Translations under genes and position numbers: made by a program
Assembly: GCA_015501585.1 (NCBI GenBank)
Contig: JADNRY010000005.1
Location: 682,001 to 746,000 of the forward strand
DNA length: 64,000 nt
Direction: 5' to 3'
Source of the DNA: Rhodocollybia butyracea
Lineage: Eukaryota; Basidiomycota; Agaricomycetes; Agaricales; Omphalotaceae
Shown here: positions 10,430 through 23,239 of the stretch, one piece after another
Numbering within the stretch: the first letter of the stretch is position 1
Layout of the letters: every line of letters starts with the position of its first letter
The notes under the pieces: model-generated
Told to the model about the DNA's origin: nothing
Seen by the model: only the letters and a program-made list of their open reading frames with translations
Database searches by the model: none

Positions 10430-13039
10430 TTAGCATGAGCTAACAAAACTGTTTTTGGGCCATTCTTGCTTAAAGTCGTCTACCCATGTTGTTAGATTGG
10501 GATTTGTGTAGGCCTCGTTGTAAGTGTTGATATAACTTGCTGTAGGGAATCCCTAATATCAAGAAAGCGTGAGTGGCAGGCCCAAGCAGCGGCAATTCCA
10601 TATTCACTGTGGGGTCACATCCAATGTTGATTTTTGAAGGGTCTTGATACACTCGGATATCTAAAGAGTGTCTCGGTACGTGTGATGCTAAAGAAGGAGG
10701 AGCGCACTCACAGTCAACTCGCAGATGGTTAGGGAATGTAAGGTGTTCCAGGTCGACGTCTCCAAAATTTCTGCTCATTCTAATTTTTGAATTAATATGG
10801 GCACCCAAAAGCATTTACCCAAAGGACGAGACTAACCCAAGGTTCACGATGAGATACTGAAGGAGCAATCAGTGAAAAACACGAATGGTCGTGTGTAAGG
10901 TACGTACCATCGGTTCTTGAGGGATAGGACGAGCAGAGATTTCAGTTATAGTGTCAGCACCCATTCCAGCAACGTTTAGTGTCCAAGCCTGCGTGCCACT
11001 AGCCACCCAGGTAATGTATGCATCATCAAACCCTGGCAAGTACTCGAAACCATAAGTCGTGTAACAAGGGTTGTCCGAAAGCTCATAGCAATCTTGATTG
11101 GTCAGGGTTACGACACTGGCTGCTTGTTGGGTGTCGCCTCCGGTATATGAATTTAGCTCAGAGCCCGTGGAGTTGTAAATGACCAAATTATCCGAGGTAT
11201 TCTTCCAAACATAAAAATCGTTGAAAGGCTGTACATGGGACGAGTAAGTCTTAATGGTTTGACTGACAAGTACCGAGATACACGCACCGCCCACTGCGCA
11301 GATTGAGATACTTGGCCCATGAGTGGAGTGCCAGTAACTTGTGCTTCGAACATATCGATTTCTGGAGCTGATCTGCCAACATAGGTGCCGTCCGAGTGCA
11401 TAGGTCCCGGATGGCTCGAACCGGGACAAGTGCATCGAGAAAGCCTCTGACCAGGAAGGTATGAAAGGGCGAAGTCTGCTTCCTTGGTACCATCCTTAGT
11501 AGAAGCCTCAGGCAAGCCATTCTTTGTTTGATTGGGAGCTGCAGTACGTCAGCACATGCTTTGCAACGTGCGCGTAGAAATCCACAAACCTGTCCCAACA
11601 TCACATGAATCATAAGAATATGGCCACTGAAGAACAAGGTTCAATGCGAATACCAAGATATCAGCGGGAGAGAAATACCAGTCCGTCCAGGGTAGCGCCA
11701 TATCCAGCTCGACCAAGATTTCCCATGGCCCACACTTAAAAACTAACTCAGTCTCATCTCATCACTATAAACAAGCGGTGCCAATCATACCAGCAGGCCA
11801 CATTCCGACAATCTAGAAGCCTGATCTCAGAAAAAGAATAACAATTTCCAGAGACAGACACGAACGTTATTGATACCTGGAAGCATGACGCTCGCCTCAA
11901 AGTAACCACCGGTAAAACAAAACTTGTTCCAAGTAGACATCATTCCTAGAGTGTAGAAATTAGTACGGATTATGGAATTGAGCTGCTACTCACCCCCTTG
12001 ATAATGGAGATCGTGTTCCTCCTTCTTGGAAAAGGTGATCACTAGAGAACCATTGGCGGTGGTGATAGCTGCCGGATCGTACCATTCCAAATTGTTGGTG
12101 GCCTAGGCATTTATCAAAACAAACAACAGGGTTGGAGGAAGAGAGCAGAAGCATACCCAGTAATGAAGATTGACAGCTTCCCAATAAGGATCGTCGCCGG
12201 GATAGAAGGACCTACCATCTGTGTTGAACTCGTCTGAGAATACGAGTCGCCACTCGGAACCATCCCTTTGCGATTTTATGGTATGTGCGTCGCTTGGCGT
12301 ATCCAGGTCAATCAAACCATAGTTTCCCACCGAGGGCACCTTTAAGAATTCAATCCCTGCAACCAATGATGGTGAATGAAGCTTACTTGGCCCGATGCGT
12401 TGACCCCCAGAGTGTTTACAAAGGAATCGGTTTGGGTTTTTTGAACGAATGTCAGCACAGGGTATCCAATACTATAGAAAGATGAGGATTAACAAAGTAC
12501 TTGAGACCGAAACTTACAATAAGGCAAGCAAGGCTGCACAAAGCAGTAGCAGGAATCCCAAATTGGCAAGTCCTCGAGTCGTGAAAATAGTGCCGATATC
12601 GTCTTTTGTCTTGCCCTTACGGACATCGGGGTTGTGTAAAAAGTCGTCACTCTCTGAATGATTGGCAAGAATGTTGGTGCCCCAAGCAGCAGGATCTGCT
12701 GGTAGCGAAAACTTGGAAAGTAAGCAGCTGAATGTCGAGCAGCACAGTAAAGACGAAGAATCACTTTACTAGAGACACTACTTGAGACGCCTAATCGTCT
12801 AGAGCCATAGCCTGCTGGATATGCATTTTCTTCCTGCGTTATTTTTGAGCAGCCTGGACCACAAGAAACGCAGTAAACCATTTACATTGTCGCGTCGAAG
12901 AAGACTGGCCGTTGATTGGGCCTCGGAGGCTCGTTGAGGATAAAAGGTCATGGAGGTAAGAAGTAAGAAGTAATGACGGAAAAGTTTTCATCCTGAACGA
13001 ATTATACGAAGCGCTTCTTGGCACCACTGATGATGCCAT
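10430..13039 (-). CDS. Kre6/Skn1 family beta-glucan synthesis protein
   Basis: This is a type II membrane protein of the SKN1/KRE6 family, needed for cell-wall beta-1,6-glucan assembly. The N-terminal cytosolic part starts MASSVVPRSASYNSFRM. Later exons give a proline/aspartate stretch (SESDDFLHNPDVRKGKTKDD), then one transmembrane helix (LGFLLLLCAALLALL). The lumenal domain begins WRLVFSDEFNTDGRSFYPGD and continues with DPYWEAVNLHYW. The GH16-like catalytic signature is visible as EIDMFEA. The C-terminal part contains IRVYQDP and ends with PNLTTWVDDFKQEWPKNSF. The gene has many short introns. Its neighbours are functionally unrelated. An enzymatic role for this family is inferred from the GH16 fold and is not certain. 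Confidence 0.9.
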
Positions 13040-13259
13040 GGGACCGGCAAAGTTTCCATGATCGGTAACATCTTATCCTGATATGGAAATACGATAACCG
13101 CAACGGCTCCAAGCTGTGATTGTTGTATCCAATTTGTGTTCTCGACCCTTCCCAAGTCGATAAATGTAAACATAGCTGTTGCCATTACTTAGTGGAATAA
13201 GTATAACAAGACCACGCTAATATATCCGAAAGAACCATCCTTCGGCCGTCCATCCGGGT

Positions 13260-15457
13260 CTATAGAGCTTTAACCTTCGACTTGCCTTTTCTTCCAAACT
13301 GGAACGGATTATAGCCATTGTTCTTGCCCATAGGGCTGGGTCTACGGTTCACTGAGCCAAGGTTGTTCTGCAGAGGTCTCTTTTTTTTGGAGATTGGAGT
13401 GCTATAGAAGCTCTTTGGTGGAATCGTGGACAGTTTGAGAGGAGCGGGGGTATTACGTGGTTGAGGCGGAGGTGGTGATAAAGGTTGATTCTCCGCCTTT
13501 AAGCTACTCTCTTCCGATTTATCCTTCTCCTCAACTTGACCCACGTCCTCGTCGTCTGAGCCATAACTGGCCAACGAAGACATTGACGCCTTCGCGGTGG
13601 CAGCTTTGGCCGACTCGATTTTGCGCTTAATTGCGCTAGCTTGTGGGTCTTCGATGTCCAGTTTGGCTCGTTTGGCCTGAGAAGGACTGCCTTCACCAGA
13701 CTCGTGTTTCTGTGGTGAAGGAAGTAGCGGTCCGATGAACGGTTTGTCCACCTTGGTGCCTCTGTCTTCCTTTTCGGCTTCCTCTGTACCACCGTCTTCT
13801 CTCGGACGTTTCTTCCGCTGCATCTGCGATGCTAAACCTGATTTCTGCAGCTGCGGCGGCGTGAACGGTAGTGAAGAGCCATTGGTCGATGGAGGGTTGA
13901 CCTTTATGGCAGACTCTAGCTTCTGGCCCTTGTTCTTAATGTAGAACAAGATATAGCTGTTTTTGATACGAGTGGGCGTGGAAGCTGACGATACAGATTC
14001 GTCATTCATTTCGTGCCACTTGTTATCTTTACTTTTGACATAGGCGTAATAGTGTCCAGAATGGGGTCCGCCGCCAGCATGACAGATGACACCATAGAGC
14101 GAGTAGCTTGGCCCAAACTGGCCCTCGCTCATGTATGGATCAAGTGAGAGCTGCTCGTCGTAGGAAACCATGTGTCCTATTTTGGATCCCATGGGTGAGA
14201 AGCGTTTAAAATGAACGGTGAGGACAACGGGCGCATCATGAATGGTGAACCGTTTGGATGCGTTGACGTGTTTTTTACACCTATAGGACTACCGTCAGTC
14301 GCATATTCGTGAAAAACAATAAAGGGAACGCACTTGTCGCATTTGTACTTGTCCGCACCTTTCAGATGATCTGGAGCCACAAACTTTCGTAGAGCATCCT
14401 TCAGGTTTTGCGAATGGTGGATATCGAGGCTCAGATCTAGTATGCTATCAAAAGTGTCGCTGTTGTGGCTACAACTATGACACGAAACCCGAGAGCGTAA
14501 CCTGCCACCGAAAAGCTTGTGTACCCATGTCGTCTCAGCAAGCTTAGGGTCGATTTTTCTGTGCAAAAAATCAATCTTTCTATCAAAACGAACAACTGGA
14601 GACATACGAAGGTTGCCCAACTAAACATGACTTTTGCAGTGCATCAATCGCATACCGAAGGAATTCATGTGAATCCTCTTGTCTGCCTTTCCGCATATGC
14701 TTGGCGATAACTAAAAAACTAGTTGAGCGCTGACGGTCGAACCAGGATGCTAAAGGCTAAAGGCTACCTTGAAGTTTCCCAGATATCGCGCTGGGCGAGA
14801 AGGGGGATCTGTTGCTGTTAAGGGATTGAGCAGCAACAGATCGCAGGGCGCAGGCCATACAGAATGAGTTTTTGGTAAGACCTGGAAGTATCTGTTCGAG
14901 TACATGAAAGAATTAGATATTTAAAAAAACGCTCACACTTATGTTTGTTGATAATGTGCAGTAACGGAGGAGTGTGGATTAGACATTGCAAAGAGCTGTT
15001 CAAAAAACAGGTATTCCCGGTATTGTATAGGCCAGAGCCCAAATGCGCTTTGTGTGGCCATGTTAGATCTATTTCGCCTGTATACAGGTGTCGTATCTTG
15101 ACATTTGCGTTGGTATGAGTGATTTGCGCGGGTTTGGATGATTTGGCGGTAGATGGGGAAGAGGAATCTGGCTTGGATTTTTCATGGCCCTATGAATTGA
15201 GAATTGAGGATATACGTTGACACCTAAGTTCTTGAACTCACCTCAGCCATTGTAATCCGCTTCGGGGTAGTATTTATGGGTTCATATCTGCCTTCAGCTA
15301 CTGCGAGCGCGTCGGATGATGAACCCTCTACAAATTCAACAGGTGGTGGTAAGAGACTGTTGAAGGCCTCCAAGTTTGCTGCCATCTTCTGGTATTGTCT
15401 ACCATCTTCCGAGCCCTGCGATGAAAACAAGTTTGGATATAGCGGAGACACCAGCAT
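13260..15457 (-). CDS. ubiquitin carboxyl-terminal hydrolase (USP36/Ubp10-like)
   Basis: This is a USP-family cysteine deubiquitinase. The Cys box reads [18 protein letters not shown], with catalytic Cys in NTCFLN. The His box is [14 protein letters not shown], followed by [10 protein letters not shown]. Two CxxC pairs (CHSC, CDKC) form the usual zinc ribbon, and [13 protein letters not shown] sequence ([17 protein letters not shown]) precedes it. The ~270-residue C-terminal tail is disordered, Lys-rich and ends [11 protein letters not shown], as in the nucleolar USP36/42 and yeast Ubp10 group. Nucleolar or chromatin location is therefore inferred. The start is placed at 15457 (MLVSPLYPN); MAANLEAF at 15385 is an alternative. 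Several short introns interrupt the catalytic core. Confidence 0.9.
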
Positions 15458-15734
15458 CTTTCTTTTACGCTGCTCTACGGTTATGGATTTCCGGAGATGG
15501 CGAGGGCGGAAAAAGATAGAGCTAACGAACAGAATGTGAGGCAACCAAAGCCCAGAAATGATGGAACTTGGAGGAGGAGTAAGGAGGAGTAAAGGCAATA
15601 AACAAAGCTCGCGTCAATCATCTGATGGCTCATCGAGATCATGCATGACCGAGGACTACTAAATAGTAGTTAGCCTGTTATACTAGTCAATTGTGTATGT
15701 TATTATCGAGATTCATATAATAAATACAGAAAGT

Positions 15735-17646
15735 TCATAACTTTGCCTTGACTGTAAAATCTGTACTTTTCGCGTCGTACTCTTTCCCTGCCTCCCACCA
15801 CACCACGGTCACCGTGATATCATCCCTATAGCTCCTCGACATTCCAGCGGGGATACTCATCATCTGCCTCAGTTCAATTTCATCACCACCTCCAAGTGCG
15901 TTTCTAATTAGATGTGTGCTAACGTTGTCGTCTACAAAGGCCCAGGAGCCTTCTTTCACCGACCGTGCTAGTTTTTTACCTGCCTTTCCATCAACGCCAG
16001 CGTTGCCTACCGTTGTTGGAACAAGGGAAGGAAAAGTGGATTTCGGTATTTTTCCTTTCAGTCCAGCTAGGTGGCCGCCGACGAGGCCAACAACCTCTTC
16101 GGATCTATGAACAGATGATGAGCTGAACAAATGCATCAAAAGAAACTAGACATACGTCAATACGTCCCAAAGCCCATCTGTGGCGATGACCAAGAATTTC
16201 AACGACGATGGATCATCAAAAGAGAGCTTTCGATGGGTAACAACTGGCCGTGCAGTAACGTAGCTGTGTAATCAACGTCAATTGCTTGTACAGCATGCTC
16301 GATCTACGGGATACGCACGGTGGTGTTTGGAATGTTCTTGGAGGTTTCCTCATAGGAGTCCCACTACCAACCATGTAGACTTGATTCAGACTGAAAAGCA
16401 CTCAATTGAGTATGTAGTATAGGATACTGGACGCGACATACAGCTCTTGTAGCCCCACAGGCCATTTATACCGGGCGTCGCCGAAAGCTCTAAGTATAAT
16501 GAGAGTCGAACGTTAAGAAAAAGACAAACTGCTTACCTGGATGGCTCCAAACCACCCAATATCCGCCCATTCATAACGACAGTGTCCGCTTCGCTGCCAG
16601 GGTGCTCGGAGCGTAGACTGGAACAGAGTAAATAGCCGTGATAGTGAAAGTAACTAGGTCGCTGACCGTTCAGCCTCTTTAGGATTCCGTCCGGTCTGAT
16701 CCTCACTCAAGACATCGACCTCCCAAGATCCACCTTCTGGAGTTGGCCTCCAAATTCCCGCTACCGCTCTACTATCTCCAGTAGTTGCAATATACAGATC
16801 CTTCTGAGCAGTATCAAAAACTGCCATTAACGCACAGCTACCTAAAGAAGGTCTAGGTGAGGAAGCGGAATCGCTGAGATATACGGAAGAACAAACCATA
16901 CCCGATATTGCGGCCTGCATTGTTTGAACACCAGAAGCATTATTACTCAAGTCCGGAACCGAATCTTTGGCAGACAACTTCATCTCCTGAAGCGCCTGCT
17001 TCAAAATCGAAACTGGGGCATCGATCAGCACCGTGTCAAATTCCACAAAGGCACTTTCTATAGCCGAGGATATACTGGGCACGTCCCATGCGCCGAAAGA
17101 TGAATTTGATGAGGATTTTGACCAAAATTGCCAAAGACTATCCGTGAAGGACTTTGTGGAAGACGTAGAGTCGGTACTCGCAGCTAGCTTTGAAAGTTGT
17201 AGTGCCACTGCATTGATGAGTGTGCGTGAAAGCAATTGAGAGGTATTACGCCCGCCATGGCCGTCGAAAACAGTATAAAACAGCAAATCGCCTTTCTGGT
17301 TGTCGCTTGGAATTATGTGGTGTGAGTGTGCATCTTCGATAGGGTCATTTGAAGCCAATGATGATGTTGTATGATGCCAAGTGACACCATAGGGTCGAAC
17401 ATTGGTTTCAGAAGTACCACTTTCGTGCAGACGCGAGTCGATAATTTTCATTGGAAGGAGAGGTAACGTCTTCATGCTGTTTTCTTTTTTACCCTCAGCG
17501 TTTGTTATTCGTACGGGTACTGCAAAGGTTTGCGAATCTCGGGAAGTATAGAAGTAGTAGGCAGGTCCCACAAGAAACAGTGAGGCTGCAACAGGCTTCC
17601 AGGCGCGTCGCAACATGCCCGTTCGTGAGAGAGGCGTGAGAGACAT
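15735..17646 (-). CDS. mitochondrial PP2C-type protein phosphatase
   Basis: This is a PPM/PP2C metal-dependent Ser/Thr phosphatase. The N-terminus (MLRRAWKPVAASLFLVGPAY) is basic then hydrophobic, consistent with a mitochondrial presequence and inner-membrane anchor as in yeast Ptc5. Metal-binding and core motifs are visible in order: DPIEDAHSH, YTVFDGHGG, TGDSRAV, GGLEPSRAFGDARYKWP, FLVIATDGLWDVL and YRDDITVTVVWW. This is a full PP2C set, so it should be active. By analogy with Ptc5 and PDP it may dephosphorylate pyruvate dehydrogenase; that substrate is inference. At least four short introns lie in the 3' half (between 15735 and 16650). Confidence 0.9.
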
Positions 17647-18063
17647 ACGTGGGCGCTAAGGGCCATCCTTGTCGCGTGCGCTCCAAAACCCGAGTATTGC
17701 ATAGTTAACAAGTTTACAAGTTTACATTGCATAGTTTCATCTGGGCAGTTGTCCGAGTGAAGGTTGGAGATGCAAAATGGGACAGAACAAGACAGAACAC
17801 GCAGCAGTTTCGACGGCGGTACATACGACTATCAAATTCTACCCAATACAATCACTGATTACAACCACCAGTTAGTCTATAAATTCGTTGTCTTTTGTTT
17901 CGACCTCTTTCCTCCCCAGCCTTTGGACCAGCTTCTCAAGTCACTCCTGCTAGCTCCTGCTCTTCCTCGTGTGAATCGGATATTGTCCGTCCTCGAGTAG
18001 TAAACAGCTTCACCCAAGCTTCACCCTGCTATGTTTTATTTTTCTTCAGGGGTAAGACCGATC

Positions 18064-18640
18064 ATGGCACAAGTAAGTAGTCCAGGCCACCGCGAACCTG
18101 TAACAGCCTTCAACATTGAACAAACTATGGTCTCAGAATCTAGACCGCGTGCTGACCTTGGTGTGTTCAAGCAGGCGCAAGTCTTCTGCATACAGATTTA
18201 CATACTCTCAATCAACCTCACTGAATGGTCTAGGCAGCTGTGAACGGCCTCAAGCTTCATCGTGCTCCTGCGCGTTGGAGCTACGTATTCTTAACGGCCC
18301 CACCACAACATATAGGCGGAGCCGACTGCGTACAAGAATGGTTACTTACTAGACTGGATCATTGAATCCAAATTCCTTTTACACTCTTGCAGCCGACTCC
18401 CAAGTCTTCCCATCTTGACCTAAAGTCACTTACACGTACTTGTGGCCCTCCAGGTGAACTCAGTTTCAATCCAAAAGTTTCAAGGACCACAAAGTACCAT
18501 TATCTGCAGGTTACACAAGAAAGGTTCGGATAATTACGGATGATGGGATGGCGATGCGTGGTATTTGGGGTGCGAAATGTCAGAAACGAATGACTTTGAT
18601 GGAGAGTCAAGACGGGACACTCGGATCGGAAACACAGTAA
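18064..18640 (+). CDS. small intron-rich hypothetical gene
   Basis: The ORF is too broken to show as one frame but can be assembled from splice signals. Exon 1 from ATG 18064 (MAQVSSPGHREPVTAFNIEQ) ends at a GTGTGT donor. Exon 2 reads AVNGLKLHRAPARWSYVFLT then APPQHIGGADC. A 63-nt GTACAA...TTGCAG intron removes an in-frame TGA at 18363. The next exon gives PTPKSSHLDLKSLTRTCGPP and KVSRTTKYHYLQ. A last exon (KRMTLMESQDG) may follow a 74-nt intron and end at 18640; otherwise the frame stops at 18533. A TATAAAT box lies at about 17878. The result is roughly 120 residues of no recognised family. It is divergent from the PP2C gene. Confidence 0.4.
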
Positions 18641-18965
18641 GGAATATCGGAAATAGAATGTTTCATGACCCAGATAGCCCAAAGAAAAGATGGAAAAGAA
18701 TCATCCGCATGATTCCAAAAACCGGAAAGCTCAAGAAGCTCAGGAGGACGGTGGGGAGGGCGATAAGAGTGAGAGTGACGGTAGGCAGCTGCAATAGATT
18801 TTGCCAACAAATAATTGGAAACCCGCGGAGGAGTGAGATATCGATAGAAGCCTTTTCGGGACAATGTTCTAGTAATACAATAAGAGTTGAATGATGAGGA
18901 GAATGCGCGTGAATGCCGAGATAGATAGGATAAATAATTGCATGGATGGATAAATGACAGTGATT

Positions 18966-20830
18966 TTAACAAGCGCGTAGTAACGCCTGAGCACGAGAAG
19001 CATGCCTTTTTGAAACGAGTAGATTGGCCGTCTTGTACGTTGAGCTTTGCATATGATTGATTCCATTTTCCTCGAGAACACGTGAAAAACGGTTGACGAG
19101 ACCATGCTTGTCTAAAATAGAAAAATAATTCAAGAGGTAAGATAACCATTCGACAGGTCGAACACACCTAGTCCGAAATTTCTCAGATCAATCTGCAGGC
19201 ATTTTAGCAAACCGCTTTCGCCATCCAAGTCTGGCCTTTCTCTGCTAGTCTCGGCATCGCGACCGAGACTGTCATCGTCTGGACCATCTGAACAGAATTC
19301 TTCCTCCTCTTGCCGCGCAATTTGCTCATCAGCGGCATCCAGTTCCCCTCCACAAACAACCATGTACCGTTCGCGAGGGGGAAATAGTCTAGCTAGAATT
19401 TCCACGTCTGTGGTAAACGATGTACCTTCCAGAGTTCTGGTGATATTGAAAAACGGAATACGATGCGTAATGGCTGAGCCACTTCCGCTCGTGCTCCGGC
19501 TTCTCGAAGAAGAATGGGAGTACTTTCGATGGTCAGATGTGAAAGACGGCTGCTTGGTAAAGCTGGCATGATTGCCAGCCATAGGAGTAATAGGCGAAAG
19601 CGGCGATAAAGGCCCCATCAAGTGCTTCGATGAGGGTCTGTATGAAGCTGGTGACGCGAAAGGTGGTCGCGGACTTGAACCTAGTCTAGGTTCAGCCGAG
19701 TCGGAAACACAAGAAGAAGTAGACGATGTAACGAGGGACCGGCCGCTGAGACTGGCTGGCGAATGTGAAAAATAGCCTTCTTCAGAATCGTCGTCGTCGT
19801 CGCTTGAAGAAGATGATGCATAGTTTAAATATGAATCATCAGAGCTCGAACGACGGAAGTACTGCCCGCCAAACAAAATACCGGTGGGAAGTTCATTTTT
19901 TGGGGTAGTCCTCGGCGATTTGGAGGTTGGGATGAGGTCTGGGAAAGCAATCAGCTTGATAATTTTGAGAGACCAATGGTCAACATGTTCGTCCGATAAG
20001 CCCACACATGCAAGGTCTGGGCTGAGAATACGGACATGTGTTGACACAGGAGAGTGCGATTTATTACGGCTCTCGGTGGCGTCATGAGCAGGCAGAACTA
20101 CAGAGGATGTCAAACTATCTGTAGTTCGCGTCCGTGTCAGGACAGCTCCTGCGGGTGCATCAGACTCGTCGTGAGAATCAAGAAGAGGGGAAGGAGGAGG
20201 GGAAAGTAGACTGTTTGAAGAGCTGTATATATCAAATCCCGCTGCAGAGAATAGCGACATGACATCTTGAAGACGAGCCTCCTTCACCTAACTGAACAGT
20301 TATATCCATTATGCAACAGTAAGCGATACGTACTTACAAAAATGAAGTCGCTCAAATACGATGATTGATAAAGGATAGAAATACCGGCGGTGGCCAAAGG
20401 AGCCGACAGCTCGAATACTCTCGCTCCCTGCGCGTTATCTAGAGAAAATGAATTTAGATAAGCATTGAAAAGGATAATATAATGCTGGACCTAGAGCATC
20501 GCTATGGGAGTCTATTTGTAGAACATTCCATTTCTCGTACGAAATTTGCACTGGTTCCATAGCAGGGGAATCATGGTGACTCGAGCCAGAACCAGATCTA
20601 GATCTTTGCTTCTGTCTGTCACGACGAGCTATACTTTCAAACTCGTCAAGGGCATGAGTTTCTGCAAAAATTGAGAATTCGATTTCATTGCAAGTTAGAT
20701 TGAGAAAGGTTGGAGATGGCTGGAGTACTTGGCGAATCAGAAGAGGTAGAAGATGAGGTTCAGAGCAACGATAACGGGGTATTCGCACAAGAGAAAGAGA
20801 GACGGGGAGTAAAGAGATGGTCACTTGCAT
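18966..20830 (-). CDS. CASTOR/GATS-like ACT-domain protein
   Basis: This resembles the CASTOR (GATSL) family, whose animal members sense arginine for the TORC1 pathway. Exon 1 starts MQVTISLLPVSLSLVRIPRY and includes FLNLTCNEIEFSIFAE. After an intron the ACT-like unit reads ARVFELSAPLATAGISILYQ then SSYLSDFIFVKEARLQDVM, closely following the CASTOR pattern of a strand, the phrase STYxTDFxLV and a helix. About 250 residues of Ser-rich disordered sequence follow, with an acidic run (SSSDDDDDSEEG). The last exons give CLQIDLRNFGLDKHGLVNRF then NHMQSSTYKTANLLVSKRHA, a second ACT-like unit, and the stop at 18966. The family assignment rests on pattern recognition. Ligand and TORC1 link in this fungus are unknown. 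Confidence 0.75.
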
Positions 20831-21639
20831 GTGCGAGCAGTCGTCTGAGCAAAATTTGGCTTTCCCCAGGTGAGATACCAGAGTCGTGAAACAAAAGCAA
20901 AATCTGCATCCAACTTTTTATTACTCCTAGTCGGTTACGGACCGATGTCCGTACTGTCACCTGACACTCGGATGTGCGACCGCCGACGCACAACGTCGCA
21001 CGTATCTTTCAATTTGTTTACTTTCAGTTACCCTCTTACTCAAGATCTGGGTCTACACTGTACGGTGCATGCTCTTACATATTATTGTTCACGAAGTAAG
21101 AGCATGGCTCTGAGTCTTCCTCTCCTCATTTGCACTGAAGAATTCTCCTGAGAATTCCCAAAAGAATTCCAGTATGCGGACAGGGACCAGGTTGTGTTAC
21201 CCCAGCCGATGAATGTGCCTATGTATTTCCTTTTATATAGTACTATAATCAGTGAGACGAAAGATCCATCAGATGCTGCGTTCACTTGCTTCCAAATTTG
21301 TTTGATATCTCGGCGCCACACGTAGCAGCCTCCCCTCTTATAGCTCGAAGGTAAAGGCGCTAAGAGTTGGCGTTGAGCTAGCGCATATAGGCATATATAT
21401 AGATTTCCTCTCTGGCCGGAGGGTTTGCGGTCGAGAGCTGTGTATTAAAGCCCCTAAGCGCTTACATATTGTGCTTTAAGCGCTCAAAGCCGCGCGACGC
21501 GTTCATTAATCGGCAAGTCAACGGCAAAGCTATCAGTTACTTTCTCTTTCTCTCACTTCTTAAACTTTTCTTCGTCAAGGCTGCGCCTCCGCTCACAAAC
21601 AAAGCCAGAGGCTCCCCGATATATTTAATTATTGATAAT
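20831..21639. promoter_or_regulatory. divergent promoter region
   Basis: This separates the 5' ends of the CASTOR-like gene (-) and the SDR gene (+). Visible elements are three GAATTC palindromes within about 30 bases near 21140-21170, a TATATATAG run near 21391, and an inverted pair of AAGCGCTT-like octamers around 21457-21485. No coding stretch is convincing. Confidence 0.45.
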
Positions 21640-23239
21640 ATGGATCACGACGTGTCTCCCGTATTCGATTCGCTGGACATCGATTTGGTCTTCAAAGTTC
21701 TCAAAAACACTTTGTTCAGTGTGTAGAACCTATACTGATACAAGCATTCATGACTGAATATCTTCTCTTAGGTCCATTCTTCGTCTTCTTTGTCCCCGTT
21801 TTCTGTATCTTTACAGGCTCAAAGACGACTGACCCATCAGTCGTTTGGTCAGGCCTCTACTATGTGTTACTATGCCTGTACTGTATGTGGTTCCCTTTAC
21901 GTCCAGCATGCACCTAATATACCTTTCAGATGCCGGCACTTGGCTCTCTACACTGTACCGAAACCAAGGAAATTTGTTGTTCAGCCCTTCTCGCTTTGAC
22001 TGGGGTGAACAGATTGTTGTGGTTACTGGTGGTCCGTGGCAGTCCAATTACTGTAACACTGCATCTTACTCAATCTTACAGGCTCCTCCGGTGTTGGTGA
22101 ACTCCTCGCAAACACTCTTGCCGTTCGAAATGTAACTGTGGTGGTCCTCGACAACGAACCCATCATCACTGAAAACCGTGAATATCCCCCTTCGTCTTCT
22201 CTTCTTCTGTCACTGAATGGCCTATATCAGACAACGTTATGTACTACAAGTGCGATGTATCAAAGTGGGAAGAGGTTGAAGCAGTTTCTAAGACGATTAT
22301 CGAAGAGGTACGCATTTCGTTCATAATGGTGGTAATGGTGAACCTGATTTTTATATTTTTTCAGATTGGCCACCCCACAGTCGTTGTCAATAACGCCGGC
22401 GTAGTACAAGGCAAACTAATCACCGATCTGAGCGCTCAGGACGTGCAACAGTAAGCTCTTATTGTTATTCTTTCTCGGATCTGCGCTGGAGAATCCATAG
22501 GACGTTCGGAGTCAATGTCCTTGCTCACTTCTGGACTCTGAAAGCTTTCCTTCCCAATATGATCAAGAACAACCGTGGCCATATTGTAAGCTGACTCTCA
22601 TCGTCGTACAAGTCTATATTTTCAACTTGCAAACTAGATTACTATGTCTTCTGTCTTGTCCTTCGTTGGTGTTGCTCAAATGAGTACGTTCTGGCTTCGA
22701 TATCTTTGATCAGGGAGCTAATATATTGCAGCCGACTACTGTGCGTCTAAAGCAGCGCTGACCTCGCTCAATGAATCTCTGCGATACGAGTTAGACCATT
22801 TGTGAGCTGTGACAACCCTCGAAATCATATCGATGTGCCTCATGTACGCTCTTAGACATAAAGCTCCGAGTGTTCGAACCACTCTTGTGTGCCCAGGTCA
22901 CCTTTTAACCCCGCTTTTCGCCAAGATGAACTATCCCAGGTCCGGCTGGTACCAGTTCTTTATGCCCTCGGTTGCTCCTGTCGACGTTGTGAAGCAACTC
23001 ATACAAACTCTCGATGACCAGCATTCGAAAACTATCATGCTGCCTTTGTATACTCACTTTGTACCATACAGGCAACATTTCCCCAGTTACTTGAAAGATT
23101 TCACTCAATGGGTGAGTTCCTGGGTTTCAACTGATCGCTAAGCCCGGTGCTAAATGATTGTTCATAGGTGGCTGGATCGGATTATCTGATGAAGGGCTTT
23201 CAAAAGTCGACTGGGCAGCAATCTGAAAAGGCTACATGA
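21640..23239 (+). CDS. membrane-anchored short-chain dehydrogenase/reductase
   Basis: This is a classical SDR, NAD(P)-dependent oxidoreductase. The start [18 protein letters not shown] leads into two hydrophobic segments ([13 protein letters not shown] and [13 protein letters not shown]), so the enzyme is probably anchored in the ER or lipid-droplet membrane, as in the SDR16C/RDH10 group. The Rossmann motif is VVVTGGSSGVGE, the NNAG motif reads [11 protein letters not shown], and the catalytic pair is in DYCASKAAL (Tyr-x3-Lys), with SSV upstream supplying Ser. [16 protein letters not shown] follows in the usual place. Eight or more short introns were removed to read it. Substrate is unknown; retinoid-like, sterol-like or fatty alcohol/aldehyde compounds are family possibilities only. 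Confidence 0.9.

Noticed and set aside
18341..18365. In-frame TGA in the small gene as readthrough or selenocysteine
   Set aside because: A 63-nt intron with GTACAA and TTGCAG ends removes it in phase; no recoding is needed.
18565..18894. 109-codon + strand frame upstream of the CASTOR-like 3' end
   Set aside because: Composition is basic and irregular and it lies over the presumed 3' region of the opposite gene; only its first part may serve as a last exon in another frame.
21130..21170. Heat-shock element formed by the three GAATTC motifs
   Set aside because: GAA and TTC are directly abutted without the 2-base spacing of nGAAnnTTCn, so the consensus is not met.
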